Below, piece after piece: positions 1 to 8,621 of a stretch of DNA of 64,000 bases (position 1 is the first letter of the stretch; each line of letters begins with the position of its first letter). The translations under genes were made by a program, and so were the position numbers. Under the pieces are notes generated by a model. The model searched no databases. It saw only the letters and a program-made list of their open reading frames with translations, and had not been told where the DNA came from. Origin of the DNA: Allocoprococcus comes (GTDB taxonomy: Bacteria > Bacillota > Clostridia > Lachnospirales > Lachnospiraceae); NCBI RefSeq assembly GCF_013300725.1, contig NZ_JAAIMM010000009.1:49063-113062 (forward strand). The letters are read 5' to 3'.

Positions 1-3000
1 GAAGGTGTCGGAAATGAGAAATATGTGGATTTTAAAGTAACCTGGACAAAAGAATGCAAAGTATCCATTGTAAAGAAAGATCAGGATACAGGAAATGCAC
101 TGGCTGGTGCAGTGTACGGGATCTATTCCGATGCTGCATATACAAAGCTGATCGCAGAGATGCCTGCAACTGATCAGAATGGTGCTTCACAGCTCACAAT
201 GGAGAAAACACAGGAAGTTGTTTATCTGAAAGAAATCTCTGTTCCAACAGGGTATCAGATCGATACAAAGTCTTATAATGTGACTCTTGCTATCGGAAAG
301 ACAACGACCAAAAATGTAACAGACAAACGTGTAAATGCAAAGATCAACATTGCAAAACAGGATGCTGAGACAGGGAATGCAGCACAGGGTGATGCAACGC
401 TGGAAGGTGCAGTATATGGCCTTTATGCAAGGGAAGATATTGTTCATCCGGATGGAAGAACCGGAACGATCCATAAGAAAGACAGCCTGATCACATCCCT
501 GACAACGGATAAGAATGGCGAAGCTTCTGTATCGGATCTCTATCTTGGAAAGTATTATCTGAAAGAGCTTAGTGCTCCGGTGGGATACGTACTGGATCCG
601 ACAGAACATGAGGTGGACTGTACTTACGAAGGTGCTACTGTTCCGACAGTAGAAAGAACTTCTGTATGTAAAGAAACTGTCATCAAACAGCCATTTCAGA
701 TCATCAAGGCAGCAAACAACGGGAAGACCGATGCAGATCTTCTGCAGGGAGTTGGTTTTTCAGCATGGCTTGTCAGTGATCTGAAAGTAAAAGCAGATGG
801 AAGTTATGATTTTGACTCAGCCAGACCAGTTGTACTGACTGCAGATGGCCAGGCAGAAATGTTTACCGATGAAAAAGGATATGCAAGATCGATTCCGCTT
901 CCATATGGAACTTATGTGGTAAGAGAAACCACAAGCAAACACAACTATGCACCGGTTGATGATTTTATAGTGAAGATCACAGAGAATCATCCGGATACAC
1001 CGCAGACATGGCGAGTGCTTCTGGATAAAGAATTCAAAGCAAAATTAAAGATCATCAAAAAGGATGCAGAAACACAGAAATCTGTACTCCTGGCAAATAC
1101 AGAATTCAAGGTATATGACCTGGATAACCAGAAATATGTGGAACAGACAACATCCTATCCGAAGCCAACGGTACACAAATCCTATTTCACAAATGAGGAA
1201 GGATACCTGGTACTGCCAAAGAATCTGAAACCTGGCAACTACCGGATTGAGGAAGTGACGGCACCCGATGGGTACACAATATCCAAAAACTATGTGACAG
1301 TTGCAGTTGATACAGATACTGCTTATCTGACCGATCCTGTCACAGGAGATGCAGTCATTGATGTGGAATATACCAATGCCCCGGTCAAAGGTCAGTTAAA
1401 GATCTATAAACAGGGTGAAGTGTTAAAGGGATTTGATAAGGACTTCCAGTATGAAATGGCTGGACTTGCAGGTGCTGAATTTGAAGTCTATGCGGCAGAG
1501 GATATCTATACTGCCGATCATCAGGTAGATGCAGATGGACAGAGAACTTTGTACTTTGCAAAGGATGCACTGGTGGCAACCGTTACAACGGATACAGATG
1601 GTTATGCAACTGTAAAGAATCTTCCACTTGGCAGATACTATGTCAAAGAGAAGAATGCACCGGACACTTATGTGTTAAATACGGTGCCGGAAAATGTCGA
1701 ATTTGCTTATGCAGATCAGGATACCGCAGTGATCGAGAAAGAAATCTCTGTCACAGATGAACGACAGAAAGTGTCGATTACGGTCGAAAAACAGGATGCT
1801 GAGACAGGCAATACAGTAGCCGGAGCAGTGTTCGGTATTTACAATGCAAAAGACATTCAGACGAAAGATGGAAAAGTGATCGTCAAAGCAGATACTCTTT
1901 TACAGGAAATGACTTCTGATGAAAAAGGTCAGGCAGCATGTACACTGGATCTTCCACTTGGAAGCTATTATGTAAAAGAACTGAAAGCACCAGATGGATT
2001 CGTATCTTCGGATGAAGTACTGAGATTTGATGCTTCTTATCAGGGGCAGGATGTACAGACAGTAACATTAAAATCCGTAAAGAAGAACCAGCCGACAACT
2101 GTTGAGATCACAAAATCAGATGCAACAACCGGTGTAGAACTGGATGGAGCTTATCTGAAAGTAACGGATAAAGATGGAAATGTAGTAGATAGCTGGACAT
2201 CTTCCAAAGATGCACCGCATGTGATCAAATATCTGAAAGTGGGTGAGACTTATACCCTACATGAAGAGTTTGCACCGCATGGTTATCTGGTAGCCAATGA
2301 TGTGACATTCACAGTCAAAGATACCGGAGAGGTTCAGAAAGTGGAAATGAAGGACGAGGTACCGGTTGGTGAACTCATCATCAACAAAAAGGGAGAATTT
2401 CTGGATTCTGTTACGCTGGCCGATAAGGTCAAAGGTGTGGTGGAACACATTTTCAACTATGTAACCGGAAAACTGACAGATGTTACGTTTGAAGTCTATG
2501 CTGAGGAAGACATTAAGGCTGCCGATGGCGTCAGTGACGATTACTATAAAAAGGATGAACTGATCGCAACGATCAAGACAGATGAAACCGGTATTGCAAA
2601 ACTGGAAAATCTTCCACTTGGTAAATACTATGTGAAAGAAACAGGAACTGCTTACGGTTATGTACTGGATGGTGAGATTCGTCATGTAGATCTGACTTAC
2701 GTGGATCAGAATACACCAGTTGTAGTCTATGACAAAGACTGGCAGAACAACCGCCAGAGAGTAGAAGTCAATGTACTTAAGAAAGAAAAAGATTCTGACC
2801 GTACATTGGAAGGCGCTATCTTTGGATTATTTGCCAAAGAAGACATTAAGTCTGAGACAACAGGTAAAGTCCTGATCGAAGCCGATGAGATCATTGAGCT
2901 GAAATCTACGGATGAAGAAGGAAAGATCACATTTGTTGCAGATCTTCCAATAGGAGCAACTTACTATGTAAAAGAGCTCTATGCACCGGACGGATTCGTA

Positions 3001-3765
3001 ACCAACGATGAAGTAAAGGAATTTACCTTTGAGTATGCAGGTGAAGATCAGCCGACAGTCACTTATGATTTTACCTTTGATAATCAGCCAACCGTCGTTG
3101 AATTTACCAAATCCAGTCTGACAACCGGAAAAGAACTTCCAGGATGTAAGCTGAAAGTGGTAGATGCTGATGGAAATATCGTGGATGAATGGACTTCCGG
3201 TAAAGAAGCACATGTGATCCGTGAGCTGACTGTCGGAAAAGAATACACACTGGTTGAAACAAAACCTGCTGATGGTTACGTGACAGCTGAAAGCGTAAAG
3301 TTCACGATCAAAGATACTGCCGATGTGCAGAAAGTTGAGATGAAGGATGATGTAACGAAGGTGAAAATCTCCAAACAGGATATCGCCGGAAAAGAACTTC
3401 CGGGAGCGAAACTCACAATCCTTGATCAGGATGGAAAAGTTGTGGAAAGCTGGACCAGTACAGAGAAAGCACATTACATCGAAATGCTTCCGATCGGAAA
3501 ATACACTCTCCGTGAAGAAACGGCACCGGATGGCTATCTGGTTGCAAAAGATGTGGAATTCGAAGTAAAGGATACCTGTGAAGTACAGCATGTAACTATG
3601 GTGGATGAGAAAAAACCGGCAGAAAAGACACCGGAAGGTGGAAAACCTGTCAGTGATTCACCAAAGACTGGGGATAACACCAATCTGTGGCTGTGGTTTA
3701 TGCTTCTCGGCATTGGTGCGACTGGTACAGGAGCCCTTGCATTTATGAGAAAAAAGAAACACTAA
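1..3765 (+). CDS. SpaA/Cna-B repeat surface protein, sortase anchored (5' end missing)
   Basis: The frame is open from base 1, so only the C-terminal ~1250 residues are seen. About eleven SpaA/Cna-B-like domains follow one another, each opening with a strand like VSIVKKDQDTGNALAGAVYG and closing with a YYVKEL..APDGYV motif. Such domains usually form Lys-Asn isopeptide bonds and make stiff cell-wall stalks. The C-terminus has a sortase signal SPKTG (LPXTG-like), a hydrophobic segment and the basic tail RKKKH, so the protein is predicted to be covalently wall-anchored. In Clostridia ICEs a large SpaA protein commonly precedes the transfer genes and may help mating contact or adhesion, which is inference here. 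A hairpin terminator follows at 3780. Confidence 0.85.
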   Translation, partial: EGVGNEKYVDFKVTWTKECKVSIVKKDQDTGNALAGAVYGIYSDAAYTKLIAEMPATDQNGASQLTMEKTQEVVYLKEISVPTGYQIDTKSYNVTLAIGKTTTKNVTDKRVNAKINIAKQDAETGNAAQGDATLEGAVYGLYAREDIVHPDGRTGTIHKKDSLITSLTTDKNGEASVSDLYLGKYYLKELSAPVGYVLDPTEHEVDCTYEGATVPTVERTSVCKETVIKQPFQIIKAANNGKTDADLLQGVGFSAWLVSDLKVKADGSYDFDSARPVVLTADGQAEMFTDEKGYARSIPLPYGTYVVRETTSKHNYAPVDDFIVKITENHPDTPQTWRVLLDKEFKAKLKIIKKDAETQKSVLLANTEFKVYDLDNQKYVEQTTSYPKPTVHKSYFTNEEGYLVLPKNLKPGNYRIEEVTAPDGYTISKNYVTVAVDTDTAYLTDPVTGDAVIDVEYTNAPVKGQLKIYKQGEVLKGFDKDFQYEMAGLAGAEFEVYAAEDIYTADHQVDADGQRTLYFAKDALVATVTTDTDGYATVKNLPLGRYYVKEKNAPDTYVLNTVPENVEFAYADQDTAVIEKEISVTDERQKVSITVEKQDAETGNTVAGAVFGIYNAKDIQTKDGKVIVKADTLLQEMTSDEKGQAACTLDLPLGSYYVKELKAPDGFVSSDEVLRFDASYQGQDVQTVTLKSVKKNQPTTVEITKSDATTGVELDGAYLKVTDKDGNVVDSWTSSKDAPHVIKYLKVGETYTLHEEFAPHGYLVANDVTFTVKDTGEVQKVEMKDEVPVGELIINKKGEFLDSVTLADKVKGVVEHIFNYVTGKLTDVTFEVYAEEDIKAADGVSDDYYKKDELIATIKTDETGIAKLENLPLGKYYVKETGTAYGYVLDGEIRHVDLTYVDQNTPVVVYDKDWQNNRQRVEVNVLKKEKDSDRTLEGAIFGLFAKEDIKSETTGKVLIEADEIIELKSTDEEGKITFVADLPIGATYYVKELYAPDGFVTNDEVKEFTFEYAGEDQPTVTYDFTFDNQPTVVEFTKSSLTTGKELPGCKLKVVDADGNIVDEWTSGKEAHVIRELTVGKEYTLVETKPADGYVTAESVKFTIKDTADVQKVEMKDDVTKVKISKQDIAGKELPGAKLTILDQDGKVVESWTSTEKAHYIEMLPIGKYTLREETAPDGYLVAKDVEFEVKDTCEVQHVTMVDEKKPAEKTPEGGKPVSDSPKTGDNTNLWLWFMLLGIGATGTGALAFMRKKKH

Positions 3766-3779
3766 TTAAATAAGAATGA

Positions 3780-3819
3780 GCGTTCATGGAAACCGAAAGG
3801 AATCTGTGGACGCTTTTTT
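3780..3819 (+). terminator. Rho-independent terminator after the SpaA gene
   Basis: GCGTTC (3780-3785) pairs with GGACGC (3808-3813, one G-U pair), followed by six T. It probably attenuates rather than fully isolates, because the next gene starts only 15 bases later. Confidence 0.5.
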
Positions 3820-3833
3820 AGATGGGAGAAACC

Positions 3834-3977
3834 ATGAGAAATATCATTATTTTTGTTGCTCTTCTGGGAGCAGCGGCAATATTTACAGTTTTGTATTGTC
3901 TCATTGCTGCCGGAAGTCAGGCAGAGAAAAAACTGACAGAAATCATGAGAAAAGAGGAAGAACAGAATGAAGACTAA
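3834..3977 (+). CDS. Small membrane protein, DUF3789-like
   Basis: A 47-residue protein starting MRNIIIFVALLGAAA, with one N-terminal membrane helix (about residues 3-26), then a charged tail rich in Glu and Lys. Length, a CL..A motif after the helix and position just upstream of PcfB/VirD4 fit the DUF3789 small membrane proteins of conjugative elements. Its function is unknown. The ribosome site is the weak GGGAGAAACC. It overlaps the next gene by 11 bases (ATG at 3967), so the two are probably translated together. Confidence 0.6.
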   Translation: MRNIIIFVALLGAAAIFTVLYCLIAAGSQAEKKLTEIMRKEEEQNED

Positions 3978-4245
3978 TAAAGATCTGATCATAGAACCAA
4001 ATGCAGCTATTGAGGGAAGAAAGTACAGCGAAGAAAAGCCATGGTCCTGCAAGTACTGTTACTGGTGGGGAGGCAAAAAGAAAGGCTGTAGCTTGAAACA
4101 GTGCCACTATCTGCTTCCGGAAAAGAAAAAAGCAGTAAAAACAACACCATGTGGTGGCTGTCCGTATGGAAAACATGTTCCATGCATCGGATATTGTATT
4201 GCCCGTCTTCATTCTGAAATGAAAGGAAAGAAAGGACGTGGGTAA
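3967..4245 (+). CDS. Cysteine-rich small protein of the transfer region
   Basis: A 92-residue protein with eight cysteines in two clusters: CKYC, GC and QC in the first half, then CGGC, PC and GYC in the second. The spacing suggests two metal-binding knuckles (zinc or iron-sulfur). The sequence between is very lysine-rich, so nucleic-acid binding is possible. I do not recognise a named family. It lies between the DUF3789-like gene and pcfB and ends exactly where pcfB begins, so it belongs to the transfer operon. Confidence 0.7.
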   Translation: MKTNKDLIIEPNAAIEGRKYSEEKPWSCKYCYWWGGKKKGCSLKQCHYLLPEKKKAVKTTPCGGCPYGKHVPCIGYCIARLHSEMKGKKGRG

Positions 4246-4809
4246 TTGCAGGAAGAAGTAAATCAGAAAGTGATCAGCCTGAGCATCCAGGGAGTCAAGA
4301 TCACTGCCAGTGTGCTAAAAGCAGCCCTTCGGAAGTTCCTGGAAATGGACAACCGGAGGAAACAGGAAACAACGCAGGTGAAAATGGCTGAAAAGACCGG
4401 ACGGGCCCAGGAGAAAGGAAGGGAAAAAGCCCGAAAAAAGATTGAAAAGAAAAAGCCACATGGAAAGCAGACCATCAAGCAACTGAATGCACAGGGAGTA
4501 CAGCTTTCCAACATAAAGATCACAGATGAAAATATCAAATCCTTTGACCGTGTGGCAAGAAAGTACGGGATTGATTACAGCCTGAAAAAAGAAGTCGGTG
4601 CTGATCCACCAAAATATCTGGTCTTCTTTAAGGCTAAAGATGTGGATGTGATGACAGCGGCTTTCCGGGAATATGCCGGAGTAGAACTGAAAAAGAAACA
4701 GGCGAAGAAACCATCCGTCAGAAAGAAACTGCAGAAATCTGTAGAAAGAAAAGCAAAGCACCGCCAGCGTGTGAAGCAGAGACAAAAATCCAGAGGTCAG
4801 GAACGATGA
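4246..4809 (+). CDS. pcfB: PcfB family conjugation protein (DUF3801)
   Basis: A 187-residue protein beginning at a TTG codon directly after the preceding stop. The TTG start is chosen because the family's N-terminus (MQEEV.. followed by an alpha-helical SIQG..KITASVLKAALRKFL segment) would be lost from the first internal ATG. The middle and C-terminal parts are highly basic (KKKPHGKQTIKQL, then RKKLQKSVERKAKHRQRVKQ). PcfB in plasmid pCF10 is a relaxosome accessory that links the relaxase-DNA complex to the coupling protein. It overlaps the start of virD4 by four bases (ATGA), the arrangement normal for this pair. Confidence 0.85.
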   Translation: MQEEVNQKVISLSIQGVKITASVLKAALRKFLEMDNRRKQETTQVKMAEKTGRAQEKGREKARKKIEKKKPHGKQTIKQLNAQGVQLSNIKITDENIKSFDRVARKYGIDYSLKKEVGADPPKYLVFFKAKDVDVMTAAFREYAGVELKKKQAKKPSVRKKLQKSVERKAKHRQRVKQRQKSRGQER

Positions 4810-5556
4810 TCCGGGAAAAATTACAGAAGATCCAGGTCAAACGACTGGTGATCTTAAATCTCCCATATTTCTTTATCTTCTATGTAGCAGATAAAGGATC
4901 CTGGCTGTACCGGCATTGCCTGGGAGAAAGCATGGTCCAGAGACTTGGCGTGATGTTAGTCAATTTCCGACTGGCATTTTTAAGCTGGCTGCCAAGTATC
5001 GCTTTGCAGGATCTTACAGTAGGTGTTCTGGTTGCAGGTGCATTAAAACTGGTGGTCTACTATCGTTCTAAAAATGCAAAGAAGTTCCGACAAGGTGTGG
5101 AGTATGGATCTGCAAGATGGGGAAACAGAAAAGACATCGAACCCTTTATGGATCCGGTCTTTGAAAACAATGTCATCCTCACAGAAACGGAACGTCTGAC
5201 CATGAACAGCCGGCCAAAAGCCCCAAAGTATGCCAGAAATAAGAATGTGATCGTCATCGGTGGTTCCGGATCCGGAAAGACAAGATTCTATGTAAAACCC
5301 AATCTTATGCAGATGACGGATCACGTGTCCTATGTGGTCACTGATCCGAAGGGAACGATCATCGTTGAATGCGGGAAGATGCTGGTAAATGGAGGATACC
5401 GGATCAAGGTATTAAATACGATCAACTTTAAAAAGTCCATGCATTACAATCCGTTCCATTATATCCGGAGTGAAAAAGACATCTTAAAGCTGGTCAATAC
5501 CATTATTGCAAATACCAAGGGTGAAGGCGAAAAATCAACGGAAGATTTCTGGGTCA
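4806..5556 (+). CDS. VirD4/TraG coupling protein, part 1 of 3
   Basis: N-terminal 250 codons of the type IV coupling protein. It has two membrane segments (about residues 15-30 and 65-85), then the ATPase domain with Walker A GGSGSGKT near residue 153 and the conserved YNPFHYIRSEKDI region. The reading ends in EDFWV plus one base (A, 5556), where a group II intron begins with GTGCG. Joining A to the AG at 8308 restores Lys and the family sequence EDFWVKAERLLYSALIG. The protein normally pumps the relaxase-DNA complex into the secretion channel at the inner membrane. It cannot be full length unless both insertions are removed. Confidence 0.92.
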
Positions 5557-6267
5557 GTGCGACACGTTCGCAGGCGGTAAAAAGTCTGCGCACAGTGTTG
5601 GTTTATTAAATCATAACCAGTCTGTGAACTGGTAATCCGATAGGTGGAATGATGGGGTAACGCCCTGAAACGTCTATCCTTGACGGACTTGCGTCAGCTG
5701 TAATGGTTGGGGTGAGAAGCTCCGTGACAACGACCGAGAGTAGTCGTAGGAATCTGCCAAAAGATTCTCGAAAACGCCCCAGAGGTGGGGTGCGCTACCT
5801 ATAGGTCTAGGATCTATAAAATATCTATGATTAGAATGTTTACTTTGGCGAGTAAACTGACGAAAACTGCGAATGTACGGTTCTAAAAGAAGACCATATA
5901 GAAATGTATGGGTGCGTTAAAGCGCAGTCAGTGTGGTTCAGTAGAAATTCGCCCTACGAACGACCATGTTGTGTTACAGGCACATCCAAGCTGACAGGAC
6001 TATAGCAGAGATCTAAGGATATATGTACAGATAGGATTATCGGAACGTGGAAAGGCACCAGATTCCATTAGAGGATAGCCTGACGAAGAAAATAAGCAGG
6101 TGAACTGGTGCTGAAAAGCCGTGATCGAACTTATGATGAGTTCTGCGAAAAAGAGGAACTCGGAGGAATGGTCACAAGTCGGTTGAAATAAACAGGCATT
6201 ATTCAGTCTAATGATAAGGATTACGAGTAAGACCAAAAGGGTCACTTTCGAGAGGAGGTGATGCCTT

Positions 6268-8175
6268 ATGCCAAAGAAAAGTAAAACATTATGTGTAGAT
6301 GACCTGCGTCATGCGGAGTACTACGGAATGCAAGGTACTTTTGATGAACTATATCAAAAAAGTCAGAACGGTGAAGTATTTGAGAATCTTATGGATTTGA
6401 TACTGAGCAGGGATAACATTTTACTTGCGTACCGAAACATCAAAGCGAACAAAGGCAGCTACACGGCAGGAACAGACAAAAAGAACATCACAGATATTGG
6501 GAGTCAAACTCCTGATGATGTGATAAAAAGAGTGAGATTTATTGTTACGGGAAGCGAACACGGCTACAGACCAAAGCCTGTAAGACGGAAAGATATCCCG
6601 AAACCAAACGGAAAAACACGTCCGCTGGGAATCCCATGCATATGGGATAGGTTGATACAGCAATGTATCAAGCAGATCATGGAACCAATCTGCGAAGCAA
6701 AGTTCTGCAATAATAGTTATGGATTTCGTCCGAATAGATCCGTTGAACATGCCATTAACAGAACCTACACCATGCTTCAAATGATGAATCTTCATTATGT
6801 TATTGAGTTTGATATTAAAGGATTTTTCGATAACGTAAATCATAGCAAGTTAATCAGACAGATATGGTCGCTGGGTATCCATGATAAAACGCTGATTTTT
6901 ATTATCAAGCGAATACTAACAGCTCCAATTAAAATGCCCGATAATACAACGGTACTGCCCAACAAGGGTACACCACAGGGAGGAATTATCTCACCACTAC
7001 TGGCAAACATCGTTCTAAATGAATTGGATTGGTGGATAGCTAGTCAATGGGAGGAAAATCCGATTGCTATAAGCAGAGGGCGAGAAAGAATAATCGGAAA
7101 AACTAAAGTTTTTGATAAAAGCCATGGTTATAGGATTATGAAAAACACAGAAATGAAAGAAATGCATATCATTCGGTATGCGGATGATTTTAGGATTTTC
7201 TGTAGAACGAAAGAGGACGCAGTCAGGACAAAAGAAGCGGTTACGGCGTGGATTGAAGAGAGGTTGAAATTAGAGGTGTCCCCTGAGAAAACAAGGATTG
7301 TGAACACCAGAAAACGGTGGTCAGAGTTTCTTGGATTCAAAATAAGGGTAAGGCTGAAGCATCATAAATATGTGGTGCAGTCGGCAATCTGTGACAAAAA
7401 GGTTGAAATTGAAAGAGCAAAGCTAGTGGAACAAGCGAAAAACATCGCAAAACCCAGAGAGAAAAAAAGTTGTTTATCAGAAATTCAGCTATATAACTCT
7501 ATGGTGTTAGGCATACAGAATTACTATCAGCTTGCCACCTGTATCAGTATTGATTGCAGAGAACTCCATAGGCGAGTAATGACAGTTTTGACGAACAGGT
7601 TAAATACAGAAACAGGAAGTATGCTAAAACATGAGGGTGGAACTATCACCCAAGCAGAAAAGGAAAGATTCGGACAGTCAAAAATGATTCGATATGTTTC
7701 AGGAATTGACCAGATGATCTATCCGATTGCATTCATCAAAAATAAAATACCGATGGCGAAGCGATCAATCGTTTGTAGTTATACAAAAGAAGGTCGTGCT
7801 CCGATTCATACAGAACTTAACCTTAATCAGTATGTTCTGAAAGGACTGAGAGAAAAAATATCCGTTGGTCATAGCACAGAATACCATGACAGTAAAATAT
7901 CTTTATTTTCTGCTCAAAAGGGAAAATGTGCAATCAGTGGAGAAGAATTCGCAGATGCGGAACATGTAGCTGTATGGCTCAAAGTACCAAGAGCACTTGG
8001 TGGATTTGAAAGATATAAAAACATGGTTCTGATTCACAAAAAATATCTGATTCTGTTACAAGAACTGCCCCAAGCAGTAATAAAAGACCTGATAAAAACA
8101 CTCAATATCACAAAAAAGATGCTCGTGAAAATCAATAGTCTGCGAGAGCAGGCGAACCTGTCAGCAATAATATAA
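6268..8175 (+). CDS. ltrA: Group II intron reverse transcriptase/maturase
   Basis: A 635-residue intron-encoded protein. The RT fingers/palm domain spans about residues 50-350, with the catalytic YADD at ~304 and the GTPQGGIISPLLANI motif before it. The maturase (X) region follows at ~390-480 and helps fold the intron RNA for splicing. The C-terminus (~545-600) resembles an HNH endonuclease domain (KGKCAISG.., VPRALGG.., NMVLIHKKY) but lacks the CxxC pairs and the paired histidines, so DNA second-strand cleavage may be impaired. The start at 6268 has a strong AGGAGG at 6254. Confidence 0.93.
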   Translation: MPKKSKTLCVDDLRHAEYYGMQGTFDELYQKSQNGEVFENLMDLILSRDNILLAYRNIKANKGSYTAGTDKKNITDIGSQTPDDVIKRVRFIVTGSEHGYRPKPVRRKDIPKPNGKTRPLGIPCIWDRLIQQCIKQIMEPICEAKFCNNSYGFRPNRSVEHAINRTYTMLQMMNLHYVIEFDIKGFFDNVNHSKLIRQIWSLGIHDKTLIFIIKRILTAPIKMPDNTTVLPNKGTPQGGIISPLLANIVLNELDWWIASQWEENPIAISRGRERIIGKTKVFDKSHGYRIMKNTEMKEMHIIRYADDFRIFCRTKEDAVRTKEAVTAWIEERLKLEVSPEKTRIVNTRKRWSEFLGFKIRVRLKHHKYVVQSAICDKKVEIERAKLVEQAKNIAKPREKKSCLSEIQLYNSMVLGIQNYYQLATCISIDCRELHRRVMTVLTNRLNTETGSMLKHEGGTITQAEKERFGQSKMIRYVSGIDQMIYPIAFIKNKIPMAKRSIVCSYTKEGRAPIHTELNLNQYVLKGLREKISVGHSTEYHDSKISLFSAQKGKCAISGEEFADAEHVAVWLKVPRALGGFERYKNMVLIHKKYLILLQELPQAVIKDLIKTLNITKKMLVKINSLREQANLSAII

Positions 8176-8222
8176 AACTTAAATTTGGTGACTGATTAAA
8201 TGTCTCGTGAAGACAATCGATG

Positions 8223-8258
8223 GAGCGCCGGATGCGGTGAAAGTCGCATGTCCGGTGT
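8223..8258 (+). other. Group II intron domain V (catalytic hairpin)
   Basis: GAGCGCCGGATGCGGTGAAA followed by GTCGCATGTCCGGTG forms the bulged ~34 nt hairpin with an AGC triad and GTGAAA tetraloop-side sequence typical of domain V. Domain VI follows up to 8307. Confidence 0.85.
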
Positions 8259-8307
8259 GAAGTGGGGGAAAAGGTGGAGATAATATCAAAACCTTACCTA
8301 TCACTAT

Positions 8308-8533
8308 AGGCCGAACGTCTTTTGTATTCTGCACTAATCGGATACATCTGGTATGAGGCACCAGAGGAAGAACAGAACTTTTCTACTCTGTTGGAATTTA
8401 TCAATGCCAGTGAGACCAGGGAGGATGATGAAGAATTTAAAAATGCAGTGGATGAATTGTTTGAAGAACTGGAAGCAGAAAATCCGGAACACTTTGCAGT
8501 AAGGCAATATCGCAAGTACAAGCTTGCAGCCGG
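8308..8533 (+). CDS. VirD4/TraG coupling protein, part 2 of 3
   Basis: The middle segment reads (K)AERLLYSALIGYIWYEAP.. through ..FAVRQYRKYKLAAG, part of the all-alpha domain of the coupling-protein ATPase. It begins after the intron 3' end and stops at the GG dinucleotide 8532-8533, where the serine-recombinase element enters. Without excision the frame runs into the element, adds about 30 foreign residues, and then fuses in frame with the recombinase (ATG 8622). The continuation of virD4 is at 18054. Confidence 0.9.
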
Positions 8534-8621
8534 TGTTGTATGCTCTAAAAGACTTCTTAATCAAGCGGTTGGGAAGTCTCTTAGAACACACAACCTAAAA
8601 CCGAAGAAAGGAGCGCAAGTT

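Larger units (their letters stand above)
5557..8307 (+). mobile_element. Group II intron inserted in virD4
   Basis: The 5' end is GTGCG (5557), the standard group II start. The 3' end is ..TCACTAT (8307), fitting the AY rule. A domain V hairpin lies at 8223-8258, followed by domain VI. The internal ORF (6268-8175) encodes the reverse transcriptase/maturase in the domain IV position. The boundaries are supported by protein reading: removing exactly 5557-8307 makes the virD4 frame continuous. The intron is in the same orientation as virD4, so it can be spliced from the mRNA. Confidence 0.93.

Noticed and set aside
2257..3591. Long minus-strand open frames opposite the SpaA gene
   Set aside because: They mirror repetitive coding sequence of the SpaA domains and have no ribosome sites.
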